This document shows positions 35,161-46,345 of a DNA stretch of 64,000 bases, in pieces. Source of the stretch: Apoda limacodes (lineage: Eukaryota; Arthropoda; Insecta; Lepidoptera; Limacodidae); NCBI GenBank assembly GCA_946406115.1, contig OX291555.1, forward strand, positions 14,588,001-14,652,000, in the 5' to 3' direction. The notes below the pieces were generated by a model that saw only the letters and a list, made by a program, of their open reading frames with translations, was not told the DNA's origin and ran no database searches. Every line of letters starts with the position of its first letter. Position 1 is the stretch's first letter. A program made the translations under genes and the position numbers.

Positions 35161-38103
35161 TGTTAAATTTAAGTATGTCAATCAGTCTGCAGATAACTTT
35201 GCCATTGGTAATATTGCAGTACTATAAACGGTGCTTGCTAACTATTTACATTTACATACAGAGTCACGTAAATCGGAATAAGTTGCCTAGGTCTCTATGG
35301 CATACCTACAAGATGATGATCAGCTGATGGCTGGTAATGGCTATCCGGTATTTATAGCCGGTCATGACTATTTGGTGGTACTAATACACACCAATTAACC
35401 ACTAAAAACGTTCCAACCCAGCATGTGTGATATGAATTATCACATAATGCATTTGCCTCTCCCCTTTTTCTCTCTTTCTCACCCTCTCATCTATCTCTCT
35501 CTTCCTTTTAGTAGTGTCAGGGAATAAGTTTAAAAAAATATTTGAACTATTTTGGAGTAAACGGTAAAAGAAAAGAAACGGAATAGCGGCAGCAAAAAAA
35601 ATCTCTCCCTCATAGTAGTTTCACGGAATAAATTTTTTGTCTTTAACGCCGGATTACAGCGGAAATACTAAAGAAACATTAATAATATGTATGAGCCTTT
35701 TTGTAGGATATTTAATAAACTATAGAACTTGTTTTCTAAGCTATAGCAAAAAACTAAAAAATGGCACTTTTTTCCAAGATGGCGGTGCGAGCGCAACAGC
35801 TATCGATGGGGACTTTTAGTATGTTGAATGGGAGGTCTTAATAAACATGTACACCAAAATTCGAAACTCTACTAACTAATATTGTTTTTAAACTAAAAAT
35901 GTCTCTAATTTGACTGTACTATTATTTATTTGAAAATAAAACGGGATTAAATGCGTACTTATTTGGCAAAATATCTGTTTCCTGACGTGTCGGCTGGGTT
36001 ACACCAGCGAATATATGCGAATAACGAAGAGCTAAATCCCATTTTATTTTTAAATTAATGACAAGAATGTACTCTAAAACGAAATAAGAAATATACGAAA
36101 TAAACACAATTTTTTAAGGAAACCAAAAAAATACATAGTGCCCATGCAGTAGTATTCACATAAGATTTTATTTTTTAGGTCAATAATATTTCTTTCCAGA
36201 ACTAATTATGACGTGCATTTTTTTTTATATAATTGTGTGTTTTTATATTGTGACACATAAATGACGGCGAAATAATTCAAAATTTTAAAGTTAATTAAAT
36301 GCATACTTGAATCTGTTTGTTATTGACTTCTCTTTAAGATGATAAGTTAAGGTACTGTAGTAGGTTAAAATATCGGAATTAATGAATTTGTGTTTTCTTT
36401 ACGTTTTGATACCTAGAGTGATTCCCTACAACAATGTCTTTTTATTTATATATTCTTTTTTAGCTTATTAATTAAAAGTACTTATTGTATGTACTTAAAT
36501 GTTGGAATTTAGAAAGTACATAATAGCCAAACAAAATCCTGGTTTCTTTCAACCCTGTTAGTTAGTAAGATATTTTTAACATTTGGTAACTCTATTTCTG
36601 TACACCTTGCCATTTTTAGCTTTTTGTTGTTTGTAACATCAGTCGCTAAACTGTCAACTGTCAAACTAGAGCTGTCATGTCAGTTTGTTTTATAGTCTGC
36701 AAAAACTAGTTTTCAGTACCGCGCAACGAATGTCTAATTCAAGTTATTTTTAGTTGCCATATAGTTACGCTATTCGTTATTTTAGCTGAGTGCTTTGCGA
36801 TCTTCATATGTAGTACAAACGTCAGTCAAATTCAACTTTGTAGTGTGTTTTTGATACTATCTTGCTATGAAATCTTTAAGTAAAAAATTCAAAGGGTAAA
36901 TGTTAGTTTGAAGACTGTTTTGAAATTATAATAAAGTATCAAACGAAGAAATTATGTTTTTCATGATTCTTTTTTGCATTGCTAATGGATTTTAACAAAA
37001 ATAGCTGCAGAAGCAAAAACGATCTGAGAATGATACAAAATTTACAATAGGTATGAGACAATTATAGATATGTGTAGATATTCATTTATTGGTTAATAGT
37101 AAAATATCTACAGGTACTTTTTCCTTGTGTGTAGAAATGAACATAAAGGTATAAATTTAATATCGTTACTTTGTGCATAAAACATAAAAAATATAACCTG
37201 AAAAAGGAATTGAAAGTGACTTAGAAGAGATAGGCGAAGAATAGAGCGTTATCGTTCATTCGGAAATAAATACCTATATCTAACAGTGGATAACTCTCTA
37301 TAGCTCTGTAAAACTTCAAGTAACTACTTAAACGCACCTTCAAAAACAACCTGTTTTTTATATCCATATCCATGACCACATTTCTGATGATAAAACCTTC
37401 AGCGTTCACGTGGGGTTATTTTCATATACAAAACCTACGTAGCAATCATCTTCCTGCATTTTACTAATACAAAGCTAGCATATTAAGTTTATGACCCTAA
37501 GGTCGACTGGTAGATAATGCCTTAGGCATTAAGTCTACGTAATGTATTTTATTGCAATAAAGTGTTTAAATAAAAAATAAAAAAATATATTCATAGACCT
37601 ATGATTTCAAATAAATCACCTATGATCTCGGTTCATCTGCAACCTGTCGTAGTCTTAAAGTCCTCATTGCTCCGTCAACATCCCGAAGGCTGTTTTAATG
37701 ACTGTTGTTTGAAACGTTTTTACATTAAAGGGTCAATTGCATTTCCAGAATCCAGTTGAAATAAACACTCAAGTCATCACGATTCAGAATCATCGTCCAC
37801 ATTTTGCGTCTCCCATAAATGAATAATAATCAATTCATTAGTTAAACAAACTTTATTTAAATCTTAATCATTATAATAATAATACAATGTCATATCAGCG
37901 ACCTCGAAATATTAAAACTAGACAAGAATATGACTAAAAATTTCCGCTCAGAGAACGTTTCACTAAATTTTTACCAAATGCGTTTCGAAGCAAGACGGTA
38001 TTAATAACACATTTACAAGTGGCATTTGACTGACATATTGAATATACACAACGCCAAGCACTTAGCTAAAATTACAAAAAAAACGTAATAACCTAAATTC
38101 AAT
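35161..38103. other. AT-rich noncoding DNA
   Basis: A long pyrimidine tract (35,455-35,510) ends in TTTTAG and would make a strong plus-strand splice acceptor, but the sequence after it closes in all frames quickly. A lone MITE-like end (CGGCTGGGTTACACCAGCGA) is near 35,989. A minus-strand frame at 37,221-37,409 has no firm splice sites. Confidence 0.4.
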
Positions 38104-38345
38104 AATCTTCCCTCGCAGCCCAGTTGGTAGTGTGATGGACTGCCGTGCTAGAGGGTGTGTGTTCGATTCCCGCACTGGACAAACATTTATGTGTTAAACA
38201 TTTGTGTTTGTCTTGAGTCTGGGTGTACTTATGTATGATGTGTATGTATTTACAAAAAAAAAAAGTAATATATATGTAATTGTCTGGTACCCATAACACA
38301 AGCTTTGCTTACTTTGGGGCTAGACGGCGCTGTGAGTAATGTCCA
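38104..38345 (+). mobile_element. tRNA-derived SINE, copy 2
   Basis: The better copy of the family at 3,743: GCAGCCCAGTTGGTAGTGTG (A-box region), GTGTTCGATTCCCGCACTGG (B box), then the body TTTGTGTTTGTCTTGAGTCT and ATGTATGATGTGTATGTATT, an A-run, and the tail ACCCATAACACAAGCTTTGC, GGGGCTAGACGGCGCTGTGA. It lacks paired acceptor stems, so it is a SINE and not a tRNA gene. Confidence 0.85.
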
Positions 38346-39442
38346 AAAACTGTGAGTAATAGTTATTAATTATTTATTTATATTTAATAATGCTTATAAA
38401 CCACACAAAAGCCTGAGTTCGGCAGTTGACAGTTTAAGGACTAATAATAAGACGCAAGGCTACAAATAAAAAGTAAAATTGTAACTAAAGTCAAAAAAAA
38501 AAACAAGACAAAACTTATTTTACGTAAAATAAATATAGAGTTGTAATTATATAACAGTAACACAGTTATAACAAAGTTGTAATTATTAAACGACGAATAG
38601 CACCGTAATTGAAATTAATAATTAAGTTGCTGTTTTCTTCTGCCTGATTTATGGCTTTCATAATGTATTTTTGTTTCACTGGGATTGAGGTTTTTATTGA
38701 TAAATGTTAAATAATGACTAAGTTTATTTCATTCGTTAAATTTTTCTGTATTTTTTTTAAATTTAAAGACCAAAATATTATAAGTTGTATTGTTGGAAAT
38801 AGGATGGAAACTGATTTCAAACTCTGTTTTATTTTTAATTTTAAACTAATACTGTTTCGACATTTCATTTGACACCCTACAGGCTTTTGAACTTACGATA
38901 AGGATTTGGTATAACCCTAACACTACTTTCTAAATAAGGAAAATAACTTTAAAACGTCCGTAGATTAGGCGCAGCCACTTCCTATCTGTGTGACAGAAGG
39001 ACGGCAACAAAAGCGACACCATAGGTCTTTCAAATTTCTGTTATTTAAAACAGTTAAGGCAAAAAAATGGTAATTAAATTTAGGATTCACCCCGGATGGA
39101 AAACAGTACAGGTGGAAAATTTTCAAGCACACCGTTTAATAAAAGACAGAATAAACAGTTCATCATTTCCCACTGTAAACATAACGAAAAATCCAAACAA
39201 ACCATTCTCTATGACCTATTTTCGTTTTGCGTTAAGCGCGAGCGTTTAACAAATGCTGATACATTCCGAACTACGCAAACATTCCAACGGATGTAAAATC
39301 ATTAGGGTTATCAAAACAATTTCAATTAAAAATTGGTTGAATCCGGCCCACTTCATCTTTTCACGTAAACTTTAAACATTTATTAGTGAAGGAGACGGTG
39401 AAATTCATACGTTTCTTGCTTATTTCAAAAACGAAAACATAC
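38346..39442. other. AT-rich noncoding DNA
   Basis: If the exon that follows is real this is its first intron on the minus strand. No other feature recognised. Confidence 0.4.
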
Positions 39443-39527
39443 CTATGATGACAGGCCTCGATGTCAGGGCTAAAGTTTCCCACACCACTGCCAGTGCGAG
39501 TGTAGTGAAAAGCTGCAACCGGGCCAT
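39443..39527 (-). CDS. Probable first coding exon with signal peptide
   Basis: On the minus strand GCAGCAATGG (a good start context) opens a 28-codon frame, MARLQLFTTLALAVVWETLA then LTSRPVII, followed by one base of a Gly codon and the splice donor GTATGT. The protein start has a basic n-region, a hydrophobic core at about residues 5-16 and small residues before residue 21, the layout of a secretory signal peptide. GC content is about 52% against about a third in the flanks, which supports coding. The exon ends in phase 1. I do not recognise the protein. A phase-compatible terminal exon candidate is at 16,638-16,720. A 5' UTR acceptor may lie just upstream (ACTTGTAG near 39,546). Confidence 0.55.
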
Positions 39528-39599
39528 TGCTGCATTTTTACTTATCTACAAGTTTATACACTTTTTTACTTACCTATATATCCTTCTTGGATATACATA
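39528..39599. other. Upstream flank of the signal-peptide exon
   Basis: Short AT-rich stretch, probably 5' UTR or intron end on the minus strand. Confidence 0.3.
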
Positions 39600-39745
39600 T
39601 CTTTATATATATAGTTCTACTGTACGTGTGTATGTCACTGTACTCCTCCTAAACGGCTGGACCAATGTGAATTAATTTTTTGTATGCGTTTGGGTGGCGC
39701 CCTGGATGGTTTAGATTCACAAACAGCCCGGCAGATGTATGTATA
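39600..39745 (+). mobile_element. LINE-like 3' fragment
   Basis: ACTCCTCCTAAACGGCTGGA, TTTGTATGCGTTTGGGTGGC and GCCCTGGATGG are the wording of lepidopteran LINE 3' UTRs seen in other fragments here (compare 8,395-8,480). No coding part. Confidence 0.5.
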
Positions 39746-40530
39746 TATATATATATATCAAAGAATTTGGATACTAGGTAAACATACATATTACATAATT
39801 GAATAGGTATATTTTTAATTAATTATGTTCAAATCATAATTGACTATATTCAACAGTGTAATGAAATGTAATAATGTTTCCGTTTTGGTATGCCTTGTAT
39901 TTACGTTAGATTCTGCAAAACAAGCGACAAGCGAAAGGAGTTTTGTGAGTACGAGATATTCTAATAGATCCTTTTCTGCTGCAAACTGCAATACTAGCAA
40001 AAAACTTGTACCGAATTAGTATGTAGCTTGGTTATTTATTTCCAAGTAAATTTAACCAGCGTCAACTTTTGTATTTAGGTAAAGCCTAGGGTAAAGAACT
40101 AAGTGAAATAATAAAAATAAATATTCTGACCTGCATTAAAAATTAAAATTGTTTTTAAAAATGTATGATTATTCATAGTCAATTATAAGCACAGGCCATA
40201 AAATACTTAGAAAAAAATAATAATAATATAAACATTTGAGCCGTCAAATTTTTATATGGTATTGGGCACTGACCATTAGTCCATCAGCCAAAAGATAAAC
40301 ACTCCGTTTCGTAATTTTACGTTCCGTTCTACGTCAAAAATTGTTAACGATTTACTGTGAATTTTAGGTCCAAAAATTTTTTTTCTATTTTAGAATTTCT
40401 ACATTTTAGGTGCTCTTTAAAATAAATCTTCTCATAAGCTGGATAATTCTTAAAATTATTTTAGTACCAAAATGGAACAACTCTTTTAGAGTCAAAAATA
40501 GTTATTGACTAGTTCCTTATTTTAGCATCA
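39746..40530. other. AT-rich noncoding DNA
   Basis: Short TA-rich microsatellite at about 39,740-39,760. Nothing else recognised. Confidence 0.45.
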
Positions 40531-40888
40531 TTAAGGCCCAGAACAGACGGTGAAACGCAACTGCATCGAAACCCTTTTAAAATTATTGGTTTGAAACTAG
40601 TTTCAGACGTTATCCACACACGACGCAACCTAAATTGTACCACAATGTGATGAAATTATCACAATCATTTCAGTTTCTTCTTCAGAAGAAAACCGCGAAA
40701 CGATGAAACGCAAACTCGAGTTTCCTGCACGCCGGTTTCAATGCGACTGATTCGCAACGCGTCTTGAACTGGTTTTAACCTGGTTGCGTCATGTGCGGTC
40801 TCTCAAAGGATTCCAAGGCATAAACTCAAAAGTAACTAGGAGATGCAGTTTCGTCGCTTTTGCGTTTCACCATGTGTTTTGGGCCTTA
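40531..40888. mobile_element. MITE, Harbinger-like
   Basis: About 350 bp with inverted ends: left GGCCCAGAACAGACGGTGAA, right the complement of GGCCCAAAACACATGGTGAA, continuing to ACGCAA. A TTA trinucleotide occurs at both borders (40,531-40,533 with one extra A, and 40,886-40,888). The interior is rich in GTTTC/GAAAC and GCGAC-type words, with no open frame of interest. Confidence 0.65.
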
Positions 40889-41459
40889 GGCATTCAATTT
40901 CTGAAAGTTTATCGCTGCATACTAATATACCTATTTTACAAATTTTTGTTAAGTTTCATCTGTCCATTGTCTGTTATTAAATCTTGTAATGTTAAATTGA
41001 CCCCTTAAAATTTAGCATACACACGTAAATCGGATGAGAATTAAATAAAATGATGTCATAGAGTTGGACTGATGATGAAGTCGGAAGGTGACCATAGGAA
41101 CTTTGTAACGAAACAACGCAACCCCTTGTTTGATTTGTCTTGACAATTACCCTGATCTTCATGATATCAAGAATCTGATGATAAAGCCGAAATGTAGCCA
41201 CAGGAACTCTATAACGAAACGACGAGACCTCGTCGAGTTTGGGCTCGTTTAATTTGTCGTTTGTAGGTATTTTGGTCTTAGATGATATCCAGGATCTGAT
41301 TGAGAAGCCGAAGGGCGGCTTTGAATGTCAATCAAAGGTTAAAATGTAGAAAATGGTATGTTTCAAATTTACTTTTAAATTTATTTTTTTTAAACTTGTT
41401 TGTAAAAAAATACGTTCATTTATATATTACGTAAAATAATCGTTGAATCCATATAAATA
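40889..41459. other. Noncoding DNA with a short tandem duplication
   Basis: ATGATGAAGTCGGAAGGTGA...GGAACT...ACGAAAC (41,070), CTGATGATAAAGCCGAAATG (41,174) and CTGATTGAGAAGCCGAAGGG (41,296) are three diverged tandem units about 105-120 bp long. Class unknown. Confidence 0.5.
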
Positions 41460-41670
41460 TTATAAATGAATGCGAAAATAACTTTGTCTGTCTGTACCGA
41501 TTAAGATGAAAATTGGCATGAAGATAGTTTGAGTTCCGGTAAAGGACACAGGCTAATTGAAGTTTGATTCGGTTTTTTTCCTATAACTGAGGAGTGGCCT
41601 TTGAAATCCTACACCGATATCAAAATATAGGGCGAGTAGAACCGCAGGCAAAAGCTAGTAAAACATATTT
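41460..41670 (+). mobile_element. RTE-type LINE 3' end
   Basis: AAATGAATGCGAAAATAACT, TTTGTCTGTCTGTACCG, then AATCCTACACCGATATCAAA, TATAGGGCGAGTAGAACCGC and GGCAAAAGCTAGTA. Same tail type as 7,985-8,745. Confidence 0.65.
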
Positions 41671-42696
41671 TTAAGTTTTTTTTTTAAATACTTTTAGTTT
41701 GACGCCATATCATGAAAACAAAACTCAATAAATGAAAATCGATATCTTTCCACGTCTAACTTGCGCCCACCGCGAATTTACCTTAGCGTGAGGAAATGGC
41801 GTGTTTAGACCGTGTATTGTAACGCCTAATGGTGTACTTCCTACGGTTTACGCTCCCCAATATTACTAAACGTCAACAGTAACACAAAAATAATATCATT
41901 TAATGTGATAAAGAATCACGAAAGATTTTACGTATTATAAGATAAGGTGTCATCGGAAAATGATTGAGCAGAAATTAAAAGCGACGGTGTTGTAAAAAGG
42001 CAAGTTGGGACTGAAAATTTTATTAGATCAATTAAGAGATCAATAATAAATTTATTCATATTCATTTTGCGCTATTTAGAATTAAATTTTAATTAATATA
42101 TTTTGATTAAATGTTCAAGCTATAGCTACAATTAATAAATAATTAATTGCTAATTGCACACATATTTTGCCCAACACTGATTATTAAGAAGTCATTATCC
42201 ATGCAAATTCATAACACATTAAGGGCGATCACACAAAGTGTGACGTCCAAATTTTTCATACATTTACAAAAAGCCGTGACATAATTTATAAGTTACCTAC
42301 CTAAGTATCAAAATTTTCAAACCACCAAAGTCATACGTAACATGATCCAAGACCTACTACGTCGACGGAATAAAATTCCCTGTATGAGTGACCACGCCTA
42401 CCGCTGCTCAACTGCGTGAACACGTAGTTTCCAATCCAATCCACCACTAACTCAAAATTAGATACAATAAATTCATTGGACATGTCAACAATATAATAAG
42501 TATTAAAGAATCGACGACACTAATCGACTTCTGAACATAAATTACGTTCAACATTTATATTTACATAATTCGTGAAATGTCACCCACATCACAAGCTCGT
42601 AGCGGACGTGTCACAAGTAATGTATTACAACTAGGTATTATAATTTAATGTGCATTTTAATATAAATAACTCCAGTTCATTCCAAAGTAACAGCAG
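41671..42696. other. AT-rich noncoding DNA
   Basis: Nothing recognised. A GC-richer patch at 41,760-41,860 lacks open frames. Confidence 0.45.
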
Positions 42697-43421
42697 TACG
42701 GCCCGGATTTATAGTCGTGGCTTAGCCAAAGTAACATTCTAAGACAGAGGCTTAGTACGCGTAATGTAATTAAATGCAAAAATGAACATAACTGAAGTCC
42801 GTTATAATAGTCGTTGCTTAGACAAAGTATTACTTATTGCTAAGACATAGGCTTAGCTTAAATAATGTAATAATAAACACTGCTTAGACACACACACGTT
42901 GCTAAGCATGCTCTTGTTCTTAGCTAAGCCTGAGTAACTCAGGACAGTCTAAGCACGTGATGTGTTAAAAATAATAAAACATTGATTCAGATGCTCAAAT
43001 ATCCATGAATTTTTTTTTCCTAGCTTCTGGCGTCGACTTCTGGAAGGGTATTTTAGGCAAATGAGAGAGGTGCGAGAGGGTAGGGAAATAATTCTGGTAC
43101 ATAATTACCTACGGTATCGTTGCCGCATTCGGTGCGCAAGTTAAAACTCGCACTCGACGACTGAGCCGGATTTTTGCTCTTTATAACATTGGATGCGCGC
43201 AGGTAAAGATTACAAGCCATACAGCGTTGTCGATGAACAAAACCACTGTTTACAATAAGTTGACATGAAAAAAAAACATAGACTTTTAGGTAGGCGGTGT
43301 CTTTGAAAATCTGGTAAAATGACTAATAGCAGTAGTATGTATTGTATAGAATTCTCCAAGTAAGACTTTCAGAAGTATTACTTAGGACATTGCTTAGCAA
43401 CGTCTATTAATCCGGGCCTAC
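42697..43421. mobile_element. 719-bp MITE with repeated TTAGC motifs
   Basis: The element 42,700-43,418 has inverted ends of about 40 bp (GGCCCGGATTTATAGTCGTG at the left, the complement of GGCCCGGATTAATAGACGTT at the right) and a TAC duplication on both sides (42,697-42,699 and 43,419-43,421). The 3-bp target and GGCCC end point to PIF/Harbinger or a relative. The left third carries about ten copies of GCTTAG or CTAAGC in both orientations. Noncoding. Confidence 0.75.
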
Positions 43422-43564
43422 AATTTTGGATATGTTTAATCGCACATTGAGTCAATAATTGCAGCTTTTATAATAAGGTATATTAGCAAAATATATAATA
43501 TAAATAATTAGATTATATATTAGGTAATATATATAAATAGGTAATAAAAACATAGCTCAAAGAA
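43422..43564. other. AT-rich spacer
   Basis: TATATAAAT-type low-complexity sequence. Confidence 0.4.
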
Positions 43565-43745
43565 CCGATGGCCGATGGGGAAAGAAGGTTCTCGAGTGGC
43601 GGCCACTAGAAGGACAGATGACCTCGTAGAGGTAGCGGGGAGCCGTTGGTTACAGGCGGCACAGAGTCGCACGCTGTGGAGAAAGTTAGGTGAGGCCTAT
43701 GTCTAGCAGTGGACGTCAATGGGCTAATATGATGATTAGGTAATA
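43565..43745 (+). mobile_element. LINE 3' coding tail
   Basis: Reads RTDGRWGKKVLEWRPLEGQ, with DGRWGKKVLEWRP matching the minus-strand DRWGRRVLEWRP at 53,080-53,310, then a stop-ridden end and GTCTAGCAGTGGACGTCAAT. Remnant of an endonuclease-type LINE ORF2 C-terminus. Confidence 0.7.
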
Positions 43746-44127
43746 TTTACCTATATACAAAAATAATATTAGCTTTTATATTTTCGGAATATACAGAAAC
43801 ATATTCCCCGACACCCGGTTGAATCGCAGAAACTATGCAATGCTAAGACATTAGTCTCTTCGTTTCAAAATATCACTAACTGTATGTAGGCATGTAGTAC
43901 ATTGGAAAGTTCCTTTAAGCAACTCCTACCTCCATCGTCAAACCAGCTCGATGGCAACATGAGAGTGTATCGCAAACAGAAATGCAATAATTCGATGCAA
44001 GTCGTAAGGAGGAATGCAACTCCTTACAGATACCGATATTATCGATATTTTGTTAGCAGAAAAATTCCAAAACAAAACAACTATTTACTATTATACAAAA
44101 TAGAGAATTGCATCTGCCCATATTTAA
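43746..44127. other. AT-rich noncoding DNA
   Basis: A plus-strand frame at 43,902-44,168 runs into the LINE fragment that follows and is probably chance. Confidence 0.4.
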
Positions 44128-44525
44128 TACTAGCTGTGCCCGCGGAAATGCTCCAGCGAAAAATTTAAAAAAAAATCGGAATAAAAGTAACCTGTGTTTA
44201 TCCATATTATAAGGTATCTCCAATTAAAAATTTCAACGAAATCCGTCCAGCTGGTGACATACTGAAGCCTAAAGGAAAAACAAAAACAAAAACTTTCGCA
44301 TTTATAATAATATTTATAAATAGATAAATTCGGTTATCGACGTTAAACTTTTTAATCTAAATTTTTAATTACATTAAACTAATGAGGTTTGCTATTGCAG
44401 CCATAGCTGAAGCTATCGTTTATTTGAGATCTCGATCCGTCCAGTGGTTTAAGCGTGATTAAGTAGCAAACATCCACTCATCCATACATCCAGACATACT
44501 GTCCCCTTTTATAATATTAGTGTAA
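44128..44525 (+). mobile_element. Two LINE/RTE-like 3' fragments
   Basis: First: CTAGCTGTGCCCGCGGAAAT through AACGAAATCCGTCCAGCTGG to AACTTTCGCATTTATAATA. Second: CAGCCATAGCTGAAGCTATC, CGATCCGTCCAGTGGTTTAA, ending CCCCTTTTATAATATTAGTG. Both are lepidopteran LINE 3' UTR wording. Confidence 0.6.
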
Positions 44526-45104
44526 AGTGCGACAACAGACCCTTAAAAGCTCAACACCTTGCCAAAAAACAAAAGTAAATAAAATTGCTAAAGGCCAATG
44601 ATCGAGTCGAAAATATTAATAATACTTATAGTATAGACAATGTTATGATAGCGATATGAAAATCGATTTTTCTTTCGATAATTATTATCGGTTGACCGAT
44701 ATATGGTTGGTATGGTAGTCGTAAGATGTTTAAACATAATTACAAAGCAACTATCTTTATGCAAAATATACTATGAAACAATCCTGTGTTGCTCCATTTT
44801 AAGGAAGCAATAATAAAAAAAAAAATATTAGCTAGGATTAGCATAAACAACTAGTGACTTATATAGTCCTATTAGGTACATCAATCTTACGAATACACAA
44901 ATTCTTCATAGAATTAAAAAATCAATATACATACATACATAGAAACAATCTCTCTTCGTTTATGACTTCCTGAAGGTTGCAGTCTTCGAAGAAAAAATAT
45001 ATAATGCATGCGATATCTACATCATACTTGTAAATAAATATTTTATTTTATTATATAGATTAACCTTAGAGAGCTAAGTTAAAAAAAAGTATATATTGTG
45101 CCTC
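44526..45104. other. AT-rich noncoding DNA
   Basis: Nothing recognised. Confidence 0.45.
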
Positions 45105-45225
45105 GATAGCTCAATTGTTAGAGCACTTACACGGAATGTACAGATATTGCACGTTGAAGTCCTGGCTCGATGTTAATCTTTTGAATATATCATTGCTATG
45201 AACACATTTATTTACATTGATGATG
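45105..45225 (+). mobile_element. tRNA-related SINE, family 2
   Basis: GATAGCTCAATTGTTAGAGC is a good tRNA A box with D-arm spacing. TTGAAGTCCTGGCTC at +45 bp is a degenerate B box. The body GTTAATCTTTTGAATATATC and TTTATTTACATTGATG matches the inverted fragment at 28,985-29,066. The anticodon arm is not convincingly paired, so it is a SINE rather than a functional tRNA. Confidence 0.65.
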
Positions 45226-45934
45226 TAGCTATAGATTCTGATATGGCATGTATGATATATTTTCTTAAAAGACTAACCTTTAGGGAATCATAAACAAAGA
45301 GAGATATCATAGCTACGTATATGTTTAATTGTACTTCTTAATTCATTAAGGAATCAATAACAAACAAAGGCATTTATATATTAGCTAGGATTAGGGTGGC
45401 ATTACATGCGCAGAATTCATATATGTGCCACTTTAACTATACCTAGTTAAGGACATACTTAGTTAAAAGCGTCCAATGAGACACGGCTTGTGACGCATAG
45501 CTTCTAATTATACAACGCGTGCCGCGACTTGAGTCATTACCCTTTTACTTTGCACTTGCCAAATATTTGTGCACGGTCCTTTTAACCTGCAATAACATTT
45601 ATAATATGTGTCCATCAATGTTTGCACTAAATAAATTAAGAAATACATATCAAGATATTTTAGTAACATTTCGCCTAACGACTGTGCATGCTATGGAATC
45701 CTTAGGGTCAACGCTCATTGACGGTATGCCTACAGCAAGCCGCAGCATCATGTAACGTGCCGTGCCATCCCGTCAGAGAATTAAAACAGATTTGGTCTGT
45801 TAATTATTTATCTGGTCTATTACAGATAGGTATTTAATTTAAGATTTGAAACCTACAGAAAATATTGGTGTCTTTTAATAAAGTCATATTTGTAGACAAG
45901 ACTTAAGAGGAACACTAAAAATGGTATAAAAAAA
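45226..45934. other. Noncoding DNA
   Basis: A plus-strand frame of 78 codons (45,519-45,755) has a slightly raised GC content at its end but no start context, splice or domain evidence. Confidence 0.35.
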
Positions 45935-46345
45935 ACCGGCCAAATGCGCGTCGTACATTGCGGATATCTAAAAAACTTATAAACCGATTTCGTCCAAAAC
46001 AATTATTAATTGGTAGTACTTATAAGGTCCTATAATCGGTTTTTGTTTTTGATTTTTAGGTCACAAAGTTAGCGAGTTTTTTAAACTTTAGAATCAAAGA
46101 ACTCGCAAAATATAAATTTAAAACAAAAAATTTCTTAATAATCCTGAAATGCACTTTCAAATCCCTATCCAATGATACTCCGCATGATGGCAAAAATATT
46201 TTTATTCATCCTTTGATTTTATGTAGGTATAGAGTTTTTTTCTCAATTTTTATCTACTCAAAGAGAAACAGAGTTAGTATTACAAGGCTCAGACGGTCAG
46301 ACTGGGTTCCGTTTTTTCTATTTCGCTACGGAACACTAAAAAAGT
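45935..46345 (+). mobile_element. GGTTCC-type repeat, diverged copy
   Basis: Starts ACCGGCCAAATGCGCGTCGT and ends TTTCGCTACGGAACACTAAA, the ends of the family at 48,760. The interior is nearer the 27,945 copy than the 48,760 copy. Confidence 0.7.

Noticed and set aside
38104..38185. Functional tRNA gene
   Set aside because: A and B boxes are present but stems do not pair, and a long SINE body shared with 3,743 follows.
45105..45180. Functional tRNA gene
   Set aside because: A good A box but a degenerate B box, no convincing anticodon arm or acceptor pairing, and a related inverted copy elsewhere.
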